Position numbers and translations under genes: made by a program | Shown here: piece by piece, positions 1 to 8,352 of the stretch | Numbering within the stretch: position 1 is the stretch's first letter | How the letters are laid out: every line of letters begins with the position of its first letter | Notes under the pieces: generated by a model | Seen by the model: only the letters and a program-made list of their open reading frames with translations | The model's database searches: none | Told to the model about the DNA's origin: nothing | From: Thamnocephalis sphaerospora | Lineage: Eukaryota; Zoopagomycota; Zoopagomycetes; Zoopagales; Sigmoideomycetaceae | DNA length: 22,546 nt | Reading direction: 5' to 3' | Assembly: GCA_003614735.1 (NCBI GenBank) | Contig: KZ992668.1 | Location: 1 to 22,546 of the forward strand

Positions 1-1690
1 GACTTCCATAAACGATGGCGCGTCGCTGCCCCGTCAGCGCGGAGTTCCAGTCAACACGCGTGATTGCATGCCATTCTGTTGATTCCTCATAGCCATACAC
101 AATGCTCGACCGCATAGACCCCGATCATAATGACACACAGCGTGAGTGCAAGCCCGCTTGTCGGCTTTCAAGCTAAATGGTAAGGATGTGTGGCGTGAAT
201 GGTGCGATCATTACCGGTTTTACGGCTGCACAGTTGTACGCTGCATGATTTCAATGCTTCACTTGATTGCACCATCAAGTGGTACAGAATACAAAATGGG
301 TGGTTTTCCGACAATGGAAGACGTGATCGTCATAGGTCTGCGTACGCCATCCCTGCAGGTACACATACGACGGTGACTCCTTCCCGGTTAAACAGCACGA
401 CTTTTTGTTGGTTGGTGCCGGCGTCAGCGCTAGTGCGACGTGGACTTCTCGTTCTGTAGTCGCAATATGTGGCATAAGTTGGACAGAGGCGTTTGTAACA
501 ACGGAGTCACGCAGCAGACCGCAGGTTACTATTTGCATAGCGCGTGTCCGCACTGGCTCCATATCAGCCAAGAAAGCAGAAAAAGAAATGTTGGTAGTGA
601 TGGTGCGCCGTCGTCTGCTTGATGCCTATTCTGGGCTGCCTGCTAGTTGCCATGCATAACGCTGACTATATTGGCGCCACCAGCCCACACGCGTGATGAT
701 GGGCCGAAAACTGGCAAGCAGCCGTCGCAGTTACCTGCTCGTATATACTACGGCAAGCGCTAAGCATTCGACCCTCATTAGGTTTCAGCCGAGAGATGTG
801 CACTAAAAAGCACGACAATGCACCGCAAATGCACATTGTGACAATTGCACCATCCATCTGTCTGCCTTAACCAGTCCCAGCAATGGCAGTAGAGGTAAGG
901 ACTTTGAACGGCGCAGAGACCAACTAGCGGAGCAGAACCGACAAAGGCTCTCCTATTGCGCAGTCCAGGTAGTCCTGAAGCTGGGCCGCGCCAAGGTGAC
1001 GGCGAAGCTACCTCATGTCTACAGATGACGGGGCTTGTATCTAATTATACTGCGGCACCTGATTGCTGCAAATGACATACAACAACACCTGTTGTCCGAC
1101 GATGAGTCCCCGCCATTCCAGAGCCTGCTTTGCAGGTGTGCCTTTACTAAAGAATGCCCTGCAGATCTTTTGATGGATAGGTATACTTACGGAAGCCGCT
1201 TGCCTCAGGTCATTGGCGCAGCAGGCTTACTGAGACCTGGGTAAGATGACATTAACTGGCGGCTAATGTCAAACGAGATAAAGGAGAGAAAGGAATACGT
1301 TTATATCGGCCAGCACAAGTCAGCAGCAGAAAACAAAGAAGTAGCGATACGGCACGCTCAAAAAAGCATATCAACAGTCGGCAGATTTCTTTGTTTGCCA
1401 TCGTTACACGGACAAAGTGGCGTACGTCATGGGATGTACGGCTATTGACAAAAACGAGTGCTCGCGAGGCTACGTCAGCGATTGCACCATCGCTTCTTGC
1501 CCGTCTACATAAACTTGGGTTTCTTTCAGGCAAAAAATATCCACCGCTTGCTCCCAGCGTACTCTGCTGCTCCCAGACACGCACTCTTGCGCACACGACT
1601 GCCGTGCTTTACGTGTTTCCTAACATTGACGGCTTCTGGCTTGCAGTGCTATTTGTTACTCGCTGCTCTCCATTACCTTGAATTGCCATC
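1..1690. other. Mostly unassigned interval upstream of the dioxygenase gene
   Basis: Several short open frames on both strands overlap each other here, for example plus-strand frames at 146-376, 880-1026 and 1035-1244, and minus-strand frames at 275-625 and 1252-1596. None gives a recognisable domain, and most lack a convincing ATG. The best candidate gene is the two-exon minus-strand model listed separately at 275-857. I saw no tRNA B-box, rRNA or repeat array. The interval may hold fast-evolving lineage-specific genes or decayed sequence; I cannot tell which from one sequence. Confidence 0.5.
275..857 (-). CDS. Weak candidate: two-exon small protein with hydrophobic N-terminus
   Basis: This is a tentative model. 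Exon 1 runs 857 to 735, starting at an ATG, and encodes 41 residues with a Cys-rich hydrophobic stretch near residues 4-21 that could be a signal peptide or anchor. It ends at a GTAACT donor. An AATAG acceptor at 626 restores the phase and opens an exon (625 to 275) of 116 codons plus stop. Exon 2 starts with an Arg-rich run and contains several cysteines (VTCG, SCCL, FHC, FCTT) and one Asn-X-Ser site. Total length would be 157 residues. I recognise no family. A plus-strand frame overlaps much of exon 2, so coding direction is not proven. Confidence 0.22.
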
Positions 1691-2943
1691 ATGACGGTCA
1701 TATCCCTTCCTATTATTGATCTTCACACATATCTGGGCGCAAAAACTAGCCTCAAGCAAAAAGGTGAAACAGAGCGTGCAATCGATGAAGCATGCCGTCA
1801 TTTTGGGTGTGTAGAGTTACTGGCAGCGGCTTTGTTTGACTGGTAATAATTGTAGTATGCTGCGACTTTGATGCAGCACGTTTTACCTCGTAAACCATGG
1901 TGTACCGCAGGAACTCTGTGACAAAGTGCTTGCTTGCGGGCATCAGTTCTTCCGACTGCCATTGGAGCGGAAATGCAGACATAAAGTGGCGAGTATGATG
2001 CGCGGCTACTCACACGCCAGCAATGCCTTTGTCAAGGGACACGAGGTACGCTTTGAATACATAGCGTTTAGGCCACCCGTAAACTGCTACAGCAATGGAA
2101 TGGCACCTGACATGGACTCGACGCGCCCGGAAGCCAGACTACCAACATACCCTGACGCACTTGGCGAGCAGAATTCATGGCCAAACGACGAGTTTCGCGT
2201 GGTTGCGGATCAGTATTTACATTACATGCAACAGCTTAACAGCCGTCTGACTGACGCTATCGCCACTAGTCTTGGTGTTGGTGATTTGTCTCGCGCTAGG
2301 ATGCAAGATACAGTGCTGTCATTGACCTTCAACGGCTACCAAGCATTAACAGAAGAAGAGGCGGAAAAAGGAGGCATAAACTTGCCGGCACACACAGACA
2401 CAGGGTTGGTTGAATATCACGCCGCCAGCGTAGGCAATGCACGGACTTTAACTCTCAGCAAACACAGCTGCATTACATTCTTAAATCAGGTACTTGGTTC
2501 AGAGTAGTCGTAGGGTAATCAGACGGCCAACTCAGCCTGTAAACAGGATTCTGAGGCCGTATCACTTCATATTCAGAATCGTAACGGTGAATGGCGCGGT
2601 GTACGGCCGGTTCCTGGTGCGTTTGTCGTCAACATTGGTAGTGCGTTCAAAGTAGGTACTGCAAATTGAACTCGACTGCAGATATGTACCTTACTATTTT
2701 ACTTGCTTTTCTCAGCAATGGACTGGCGGGCAGTACGTTGATACAGTGCATCGTGTCGTCCATCGTTCCGCAAAACCACGCGTTGCCGTGGGAGTGTTTG
2801 TCGGCCCGCCGTTTGATGCCATCGTTGAACCACTGCCCGAGTTTGCAGCAGTCGACACGAGCTTGACCAGAAGCCCACCCAGAACCTACGGCCAGTTTCT
2901 TTTGGAACAGATGGGCGAGTATTTTGCGTCGCAAGAGCGCTAA
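1691..2943 (+). CDS. 2-oxoglutarate/Fe(II)-dependent dioxygenase (isopenicillin N synthase-like family)
   Basis: Five exons: 1691-1806, 1877-2404, 2468-2489, 2547-2651 and 2716-2943, joining in frame to 332 residues, a normal length for the family. The N-terminus starts SLPIIDL and continues with YLVNHGV, as in the DIOX_N domain. The Fe(II) facial triad is His211 and Asp213 (HTDTG) plus His269 (TVHRVV), spaced 58 residues apart as expected. NGEW..V.P.PGAFVVNIG and QWTGGQYVDTVHRVV are family signatures. The usual 2-oxoglutarate-binding Arg-X-Ser appears as Arg279-Val-Ala281, so the Ser is replaced. Introns are 57-70 nt; the second donor (GTTGGT) is weak, and exon 3 is a 22-nt microexon. These soluble enzymes hydroxylate or oxidise small molecules; the substrate cannot be read from sequence. 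The neighbouring gene converges from the minus strand and gives no functional hint. Confidence 0.9.
2468..2489 (+). other. 22-nt microexon in the dioxygenase gene
   Basis: The exon lies between acceptor ACACAG (ending 2467) and donor GTACTT (from 2490). It encodes the CITFLNQ stretch that directly follows the HTDTG iron-binding motif. The phase works only if it is included: the previous exon leaves GG, this exon begins with C, and it ends on a codon boundary before GAT at 2547. Family members carry a TLLxQD-like stretch at this place, which supports it. Confidence 0.75.
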
Positions 2944-3356
2944 TGTCGTCCAGCCTGGTTTTCTACACTTATTTAGCGCAGGTTGGCGCGCTCATCGGCA
3001 CAGATGATTTGCTATCCAATTGCAAGGCGCTGCTAGCGTAAATGATAGTAAATGCTGCAATTGACGTTTTGCCTTCTAAGATGCGTGTTTGTATGTCGGT
3101 CTAGTTGTATTATCTGTAAATACACCATCTGTCAACAAGATTAGACAATCGGTTTGATTTACGCGTAACAGTAAGAGTAAAGGTGACCTGAGCTTTAAAT
3201 AGTCCTGTTTGCAAGCAAAAAGATGGGGCAACACACTGCGTGGCGGAAGAATGCATTAATGGTGTTGCAGTACAGCGGCGCATCAGGATGCCGGGTGTAT
3301 GTTAAGTGCTGTTTATGATACAATGGTAAATGCGCGGCAAAACAAGCGCGTGCATG
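2944..3356. other. Intergenic interval between convergent genes
   Basis: About 410 bp separate the dioxygenase stop from the stop of the minus-strand membrane protein. It is relatively A+T-rich and holds no frame of note and no canonical AATAAA in either orientation. It most likely carries the two 3' untranslated regions. Confidence 0.6.
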
Positions 3357-4415
3357 TCACGATTGAGCATGCTGCGTGTCTGGAATTCTACGGGCAAGTG
3401 CCCGAATTTCTGTTTCGTGGCTTTCCCACTGATTTGGCTCCAAGTCGGTCGATGTATTTTGTAGCACCGATGCGGCGGTTCTAATCTGCGAAAAGCCATC
3501 GATGGCGTTGACGGTTCGCGGACCACGCTCTTCGCTACTGGCGGTGGTGTTGCGTATCCCTTGACAGTGATGAACCAGCAAAGTGGAGGCAATAGTCCAG
3601 TCCACTGTGATAAACGTCTGTGCAAATGCTCCTCCAACTTCAAATGCCGCACAAAATATGCAGATGAAATTTGAAAAAACAATCAGGCACATGTTCTGGA
3701 TGCCATTCCGGACAAGACGTCCCCAGACAGCAGATCCGAATATACGGTATTGGCGGTAGACGACAACAAGAAAAGCAGCCGAAAATACAACATTGGCCGG
3801 CAAGTCAAAGGCAAGCTTGGTCCATGGCAAGTACCGTGGGTAGTGGTATGTGCAGTTGCCGTCTGGTACCATAAGAATTGGGCTGTCCATTGCAATAAAA
3901 ACAACCAGTGACTGTAGAATTATCATGATGATACCTGTTGCCAGCAGCCATTTGTTGCGATCATGCACTATGTAGGCCTTTTGCAATAGCACAGCGCCAA
4001 TACAGATTGGCGATACGCTTACACCAATTGCCGTGGCAAAAATTACTTGGTAGCATGGCAAAGCGCCAGGAAAGATGAGAGCCGACGTGCCGATAGAAAA
4101 CACCAGTCCGAGAATCGGTTGTATCAGACAACACCAGCCAGCCAGCAGGCGGGGTCGACGATACACCATGACCGCGGCAAACGCAGCGTTGCGCAGAAAC
4201 ACGCAGGTCATGACCATGGCCAGGAATGCCTGCAAGTACGCGCTATGGAAGCGCTGGCGCAGTTCCGCCGGGTCGCCCTCTGCTTGCATCACATACTCGT
4301 ATGAGTTTAGCGTCCCCAGATAATGGATAGGAAAGCCCAGCACATAGGTGGCATTGTCCTTCCAGTTCTTTCCTAGCACTGCCTCATCGTCACCGACGCC
4401 GGGAAGACCAAACAT
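3357..4415 (-). CDS. Seven-helix membrane protein, GPCR-like, family unknown
   Basis: Intronless frame of 352 residues. The first ATG is at 4415; the frame stays open upstream but has no other ATG. Seven hydrophobic segments lie near residues 61-84, 91-115, 121-145, 156-175, 203-220, 242-262 and 268-284. They are preceded by a 60-residue polar N-terminus with an NAT sequon at 21 and followed by a charged tail of about 68 residues. Cys121 starts helix 3, and Cys188 sits in the loop between helices 4 and 5 next to an NCT sequon. This is the placement of the conserved disulfide of rhodopsin-fold receptors. I see no E/DRY or NPxxY motif, so assignment to a known GPCR class is not possible; a transporter-like or lineage-specific heptahelical protein remains an alternative. 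It would act in the plasma or an endomembrane, probably with N-terminus outside. Confidence 0.78.
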   Translation of the reverse strand: MFGLPGVGDDEAVLGKNWKDNATYVLGFPIHYLGTLNSYEYVMQAEGDPAELRQRFHSAYLQAFLAMVMTCVFLRNAAFAAVMVYRRPRLLAGWCCLIQPILGLVFSIGTSALIFPGALPCYQVIFATAIGVSVSPICIGAVLLQKAYIVHDRNKWLLATGIIMIILQSLVVFIAMDSPILMVPDGNCTYHYPRYLPWTKLAFDLPANVVFSAAFLVVVYRQYRIFGSAVWGRLVRNGIQNMCLIVFSNFICIFCAAFEVGGAFAQTFITVDWTIASTLLVHHCQGIRNTTASSEERGPRTVNAIDGFSQIRTAASVLQNTSTDLEPNQWESHETEIRALARRIPDTQHAQS

Positions 4416-5594
4416 CCTAGGCTGTGTCTTGGTGCCAGGAGCGCAGAAGGGCACGTGGCTTGTTGTATGAATAGTTAGGTGCCGGCGCAAGAAGTAATGT
4501 ATACGCAAGAGTTGCGCGGCTTGATATTATAGAGACGCGCTAGTTTGTATTGGAGATATGCAGAAGGGCGGCGCAGCGAGAGAGTGACGCAGAGTGCACA
4601 ATGCCAGACGACACCGATTATATGCTACATCAGCCAGGTGGCGCTCACCTTGTGCACGTCCTCGCTTTGGGTGGAGCGCTGTCGAAAACGACTGGTTCTT
4701 TGCGGCCAGATTGGACAGTGACTTCCAAATTGGTAACAGGCAGTCCGGGTGCTTTCACTGGTGTTGGAGCTACCAATCCATGCAAAGCCACACGATCGCC
4801 ACAGATTTAGGATGCCTGGGCTTATTGATCAGCGCCCACACGCACCGGGCACCAGACCACACTCGACAGCCACTGCTCGACGCCACGCTGAACATGCAAG
4901 TTGTAGTGGCGCGTATACACACCAAGTTTTAGCCACATGCAGCCGTGCTACCCGTAAAGACAGGCCCGGATGTGCTGATGCCGATTACAGGGCGGAAAAT
5001 GGATAGACCAGCAAGCAGCTCCGTCGCCAAATTGAAAGACAACGCAAGAAGGCAAATGGTGAGACTACGGCAGACTCCGACGTGGCTTTAATGGTCAACG
5101 GATTGCCATGATTAGGCGTGGCCAGAGCCGTGGGCGCTCCCGCATGGTTTCCGAAAGTATTCGACGGTCATCTTTCTCCGACCTTGGTTGAATCCATTAC
5201 CCTGATCACCTGTCGCTATTGGCGTTGGCGGCAAGGTCACGCATAGGCTACGTGCGGCCACTTGGAATAGCCGAGGTTTGCTGATAGGCATAGATACCTG
5301 CGAGCACTGCGCGCGACAACAGCAGGCCAACACGAGACTATGCTAGTGTCTTGTTGTCGCGAATGTTGTATGCCCATGCGCCACAGTCACGTTACCTGGC
5401 TTGCGCTGTAGCTACCACGGTTTTCGAGCGCGCATCCACGCTTTACGGCAAAACCAGCAGACACGCCGAATGGGCGGCATGTTTGGACAAGGCTTTTCCA
5501 TCCGCAGTGTGTGGTGTTATAAACAGCAGCGCAGCTCCTCTCGTGCCAAAGCTCATCTCAATGGCTAGAGCACAAGTTTGAACTTGTCTTTCTG
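4416..5594. other. Unassigned interval with ambiguous coding fragments
   Basis: Plus-strand fragments look partly coding but do not assemble into a gene I can defend. An ATG at 4601 opens MPDDTDYMLHQ. Another frame from 4594 to 5094 is interrupted only once, and would be joined across a possible GTAACA...CCACAG intron (4733-4803) to give FQIDLGCLG followed by AHTHRAP. A basic tail ending in ALMVNGLP stops at 5108-5110. A frame with an ATG at 5363 stops at 5579-5581. None shows a domain I recognise, and splice choices are not unique. The interval also contains the 5' flank of the membrane protein gene. No tRNA or repeat was seen. Confidence 0.4.
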
Positions 5595-6014
5595 CTAGCT
5601 CATCTCATCTTCTACAGTATTTGGCAAGGCAGTGACCGCACCACAAGGTTTACGCGGAGTTAAAGTGCACAGATATGGCCGTACCCGTATGTGGAATGTA
5701 GCCAGCTTGATGTGGCAGTGGCGAATAGGATGACGGGTGAGCATCACAGACGTCACTGGTAGCGCGCTATATTGGATGCTGCTGCGCCATCTTGCTGCGC
5801 TGCGCGGGGCATAGCCAATGCGCTCGGCAACATGCTCGATAATAATGTCGTAAAAGACAACGCTCAAGCCAATTCGCACGCATGGCCACGGCGTCGGCAG
5901 TTGTAGTTGATATTCGATACCACCGTATACATGACTCAGTGTTATGGCGGGCTGTCGTGCGAAACGTCTGGCTGACAGCACTTTATATCGCGTCTTATCA
6001 ATAACCGTGTGCAT
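5595..6014 (-). CDS. Doubtful ORF, 139 residues, unknown
   Basis: An uninterrupted frame begins with ATG at 6014, only 80 bp after the NECAP stop on the same strand. It encodes 139 residues with a basic N-terminus (KTRYKVLSARRFARQ) and a hydrophobic stretch around VRIGLSVVFYDIII. The basic start could suggest a mitochondrial presequence, but that is speculation. No domain is recognised and the length is only slightly beyond chance. It may be an exon of a larger gene, or non-coding 3' flank of NECAP. Confidence 0.2.
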   Translation of the reverse strand: MHTVIDKTRYKVLSARRFARQPAITLSHVYGGIEYQLQLPTPWPCVRIGLSVVFYDIIIEHVAERIGYAPRSAARWRSSIQYSALPVTSVMLTRHPIRHCHIKLATFHIRVRPYLCTLTPRKPCGAVTALPNTVEDEMS

Positions 6015-6094
6015 CGCGTGGCTTGCTTATACCCTCGATTGCACTCCGAGACAACGGCCAGTCATTACGCACATCCTATTCCGTCCAGACATTT

Positions 6095-7411
6095 CTATGC
6101 CGACATGAAATCGCCAAAATCATCATCATCGTCGTCGTCGTCATCGTCGTCGCTATGATCGACTGCTGAAAATGTAGCATGGCTGGTGGCCGCCGTGTTA
6201 CCAGATGCGGTGTTTGCCGGTGGCGGTGGTGGCAGCAATGGCGCAAGTGCTGCACCGTCAAATGCTGCTACTACAATGGTTAGTTTACGTTGCAGACTGG
6301 GAAAATACACTGACACCTACCGGTCGTGCTAGCCTTGCGTGGTGATGCAGCTGTTCCATCGTTCAACTAGCACGTTTTTACGCAATGGCATCAGCGGTCA
6401 TTATTAGCACTCCTACCTCGCTGGCCACTTACTCCCTTGATGCTTAGACTGATCGTTTCGCCCTCCTTGAGCGTATAGTCGACGGAAGGTGGACTTGCCT
6501 TGGCCGGCTTGTTTGCGTTTGTTGCAGATGTGGTATCGTGCTGTCTGCATGGCATTGGTCACCAGCCAGTGCATCAGCAGCAAAAACGTGCATCCATCTG
6601 CTTGTATAAACAGCTCACCGCGCAACATCTTGGAGCGTTGCAGTAAGATCAAAAGCGTCGCTACGTTCGCGAAACCCGATACCCAGGAATGCATGCCGTC
6701 CTGTCGCTGCATGTCAGCACGGCTGACTTGGTAGGCACCGGTCTCGGGTAGACTTGCCTGCATCCTCCACGCGCAAGACAAAGTAGCGACTACTGTCCAG
6801 CGTAGGCTCCACCGTGTTTCCCTTTGGCGTGTACGGACCTTCGGCAAACAATTCGCCTACCGGCCAACGCTCACGGTCTATTAGCTGCACTGTCGCTTAC
6901 ACGCAGGCATTCGCATTTGAGCTTGCACCTGTGTTGGTGTCTTCAAGGCGGATAAAGCAGCGTTTGCCCACAGCGAGTACGCGTAGACGCCCCTGCCACA
7001 GCGGATGGTCCAGACCCCATTCTTCGGCACTAGTCACGCACCAAGCAGCATGTCAGCGGCGCTGCTCTGGGAAAGAATAACGACAGCCTGCCAAACGCCT
7101 ACCGGTGACCACCGCTGCGCGTCCGAGGCGGAAGGCGATAAACTGTCGCCAACACACGCATGTTCTCTACAGTTAGCAGACAGGATGGCTACGCTGGCCA
7201 ATGCGACTGCGGTGGCGTACTTGCCAAAACATTCGCGCAGGATGAGCAGCACAGACGTATAGTCGTCCTGGTCGCTGTCCACCTGGTCGCCTTGTGCCGC
7301 TGGCGTCTCTAACGCTTTTTGGTCAGGGCTCGCCTCTGCTTCCTGCACAGATACGCTGGACTGTGCGACGGCGGTTGCCACGATGCGGTTCGCTTCGGTA
7401 GGAGCAGCCAT
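6095..7411 (-). CDS. NECAP: NECAP-family clathrin-coat accessory protein (DUF1681 PHear domain)
   Basis: Eight exons on the minus strand: 7411-7225, 7142-7103, 7029-6929, 6856-6758, 6706-6619, 6544-6433, 6366-6321 and 6264-6095, joining in frame to 280 residues (animal NECAPs are about 265-275). After about 48 disordered residues the PHear domain begins with [20 protein letters not shown]. It continues through [61 protein letters not shown] and [13 protein letters not shown], all close to animal NECAP. The tail has a proline run, eleven aspartates and FGDFMSA. NECAPs bind adaptor ear domains and clathrin adaptors during vesicle budding at the plasma membrane and trans-Golgi. Introns are 51-82 nt; introns 1 and 4 use GC donors. 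The gene is head-to-head with TBC1D31. Confidence 0.93.
6117..6156. repeat. CAT/CGT triplet run encoding poly-Asp
   Basis: A mixed ATC/GTC triplet tract lies in the last NECAP exon and, read on the minus strand, encodes eleven Asp residues just before FGDFMSA. It mixes GAC and GAT codons, so it is not a perfect microsatellite, though slippage is a plausible origin. Confidence 0.8.
6707..6757 (-). other. GC-AG intron (NECAP intron 4)
   Basis: The donor is G|GCAAGT after VEDA and the acceptor is CATGCAG, with CTGAC just upstream. The join gives [16 protein letters not shown], aligning with the family's ..DGTGRSAFIGIGF. A second acceptor six bases further (CGACAG) would drop two residues. At 51 nt this is the shortest intron in the window. 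Confidence 0.75.
7143..7224 (-). other. GC-AG intron (NECAP intron 1)
   Basis: The donor reads G|GCAAGT and the acceptor GCGACAG. Only the GC donor leaves the single G that joins to TT to make Val in ECFVYRLPP, matching the family. The GT two codons downstream would break the frame. An internal GCTAAC is a likely branch site. Confidence 0.85.
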
Positions 7412-7826
7412 ACTGACAGGGAAAGTGGTGGGCTGAGTGTAACCGTGCTGCTGTTGTCGGCCGCTGCAGCTGAGTTATGACGTGGAGGTGGCCGCATACG
7501 CCCACACTTGCACGCCGCGCTGAAACGTCGCAGCAGACCAGCCAGACGACCAATGGCCTAGGCATGCTACGGTGCTTGTACCTACTTGTCCGCCGACAAT
7601 GCCTAGCGCGTGCTCTCGCAGCATGGCGTCCCTGGTGGCTGGCTGGCTGGGTGGATAACGTTGGCAGTGATGCTGCGCGCTCTCTGCGGTTCGCTTTCCT
7701 TTCCTCCATCCGCCACCTCGCCACATCTCGTCGCACCTTTTCCTCCATTCCCACTTTGCCCTGTGGCTGCAATTGTCTGCGCTGCTTGCTTCTCCCATCT
7801 ACGGGTGAGATTCAGTACGACCAATC

Positions 7827-7869
7827 CTGCTGCTGCCGTTGCCGTTGCTGCTGCGTTGTTGCTGCTGTG
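7827..7869. repeat. Imperfect TGC/TTG triplet repeat
   Basis: CTGCTGCTGCC followed by GTTGCCGTTGCTGCTGC and further GTT/GCT units forms an imperfect triplet tract in non-coding DNA between the divergent NECAP and TBC1D31 genes. Confidence 0.7.
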
Positions 7870-8116
7870 CCTTTCGACACTGTAGCATCCACCCGGCATA
7901 CTGTCTTGCCGGCCAGCTTGCTGTTGCTTGGTCCGCTGTCGACGCTGATTCGCGGTCACTGACACACACACTGAGCTGTTGTAGCCTGCATCGAGCTGCT
8001 GGGGTCGAGCATTGTGCAGCGCCCACGACTGGCCTGCTTTTGCTTGCTTGCCTGCGTGCTCTGTTCGTCGTCACGCCCGGCTCCTTTTTCACTTGCCGCG
8101 TGCGGCCTTGCCCTTG

Positions 8117-8150
8117 CCTCTCTCTCCTCCTCCTTCTTTCTCTCTTTCCT
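8117..8150 (+). repeat. Polypyrimidine tract upstream of TBC1D31
   Basis: An almost uninterrupted run of C and T (34 nt) lies about 200 bp before the TBC1D31 ATG. It may be a promoter or 5'UTR element, or simply low-complexity DNA. Confidence 0.7.
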
Positions 8151-8352
8151 GGCCAAACGCACCGACCTGCCGCGTGGTGGCGAGCAAGAAAACGCGTACT
8201 GTCCTTTATTTGATACATCAACGAACATCCATTAGCCATTTTTACTCTTCGTCTGTCTAAAAACCTCAAAAACACGCATTCTTATCACCAACTATTCCAT
8301 CACCCTCCCACTGCTGAAGCACCACGTGTCTGGACCTCCCGGGTGGATAGCC

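Larger units (their letters stand above)
7412..8352. promoter_or_regulatory. Shared divergent promoter interval of NECAP and TBC1D31
   Basis: About 940 bp separate two divergent ATGs. The interval is low in complexity. It has a GGCTGGCTGGCTGG run near 7630-7650, a TGCTGC/GTTGCC triplet tract near 7827-7869, TGCTTGCTTGCC near 8037-8050, and a polypyrimidine stretch at 8117-8150. Open frames of up to 161 residues here are composition artefacts, rich in Cys, Leu or Arg with no domain. Pyrimidine-rich tracts before the start are common in fungal promoters. I could not define a TATA box or specific operator. Confidence 0.5.

Noticed and set aside
4416-4508. 31-codon upstream extension of the seven-helix protein
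   Set aside because: The extension opens with TTG and has no ATG; the first ATG at 4415 gives a sensible N-terminus.
5188-5197. GGTTGAATCC, resembling a tRNA T-loop
   Set aside because: It is one base short of the B-box consensus, and no acceptor stem, anticodon arm or A-box lies at the right distance.
7477-8275. Several open frames of 90-160 codons between NECAP and TBC1D31 on both strands
   Set aside because: They follow low-complexity triplet and pyrimidine tracts, overlap each other on opposite strands, and show no domain.
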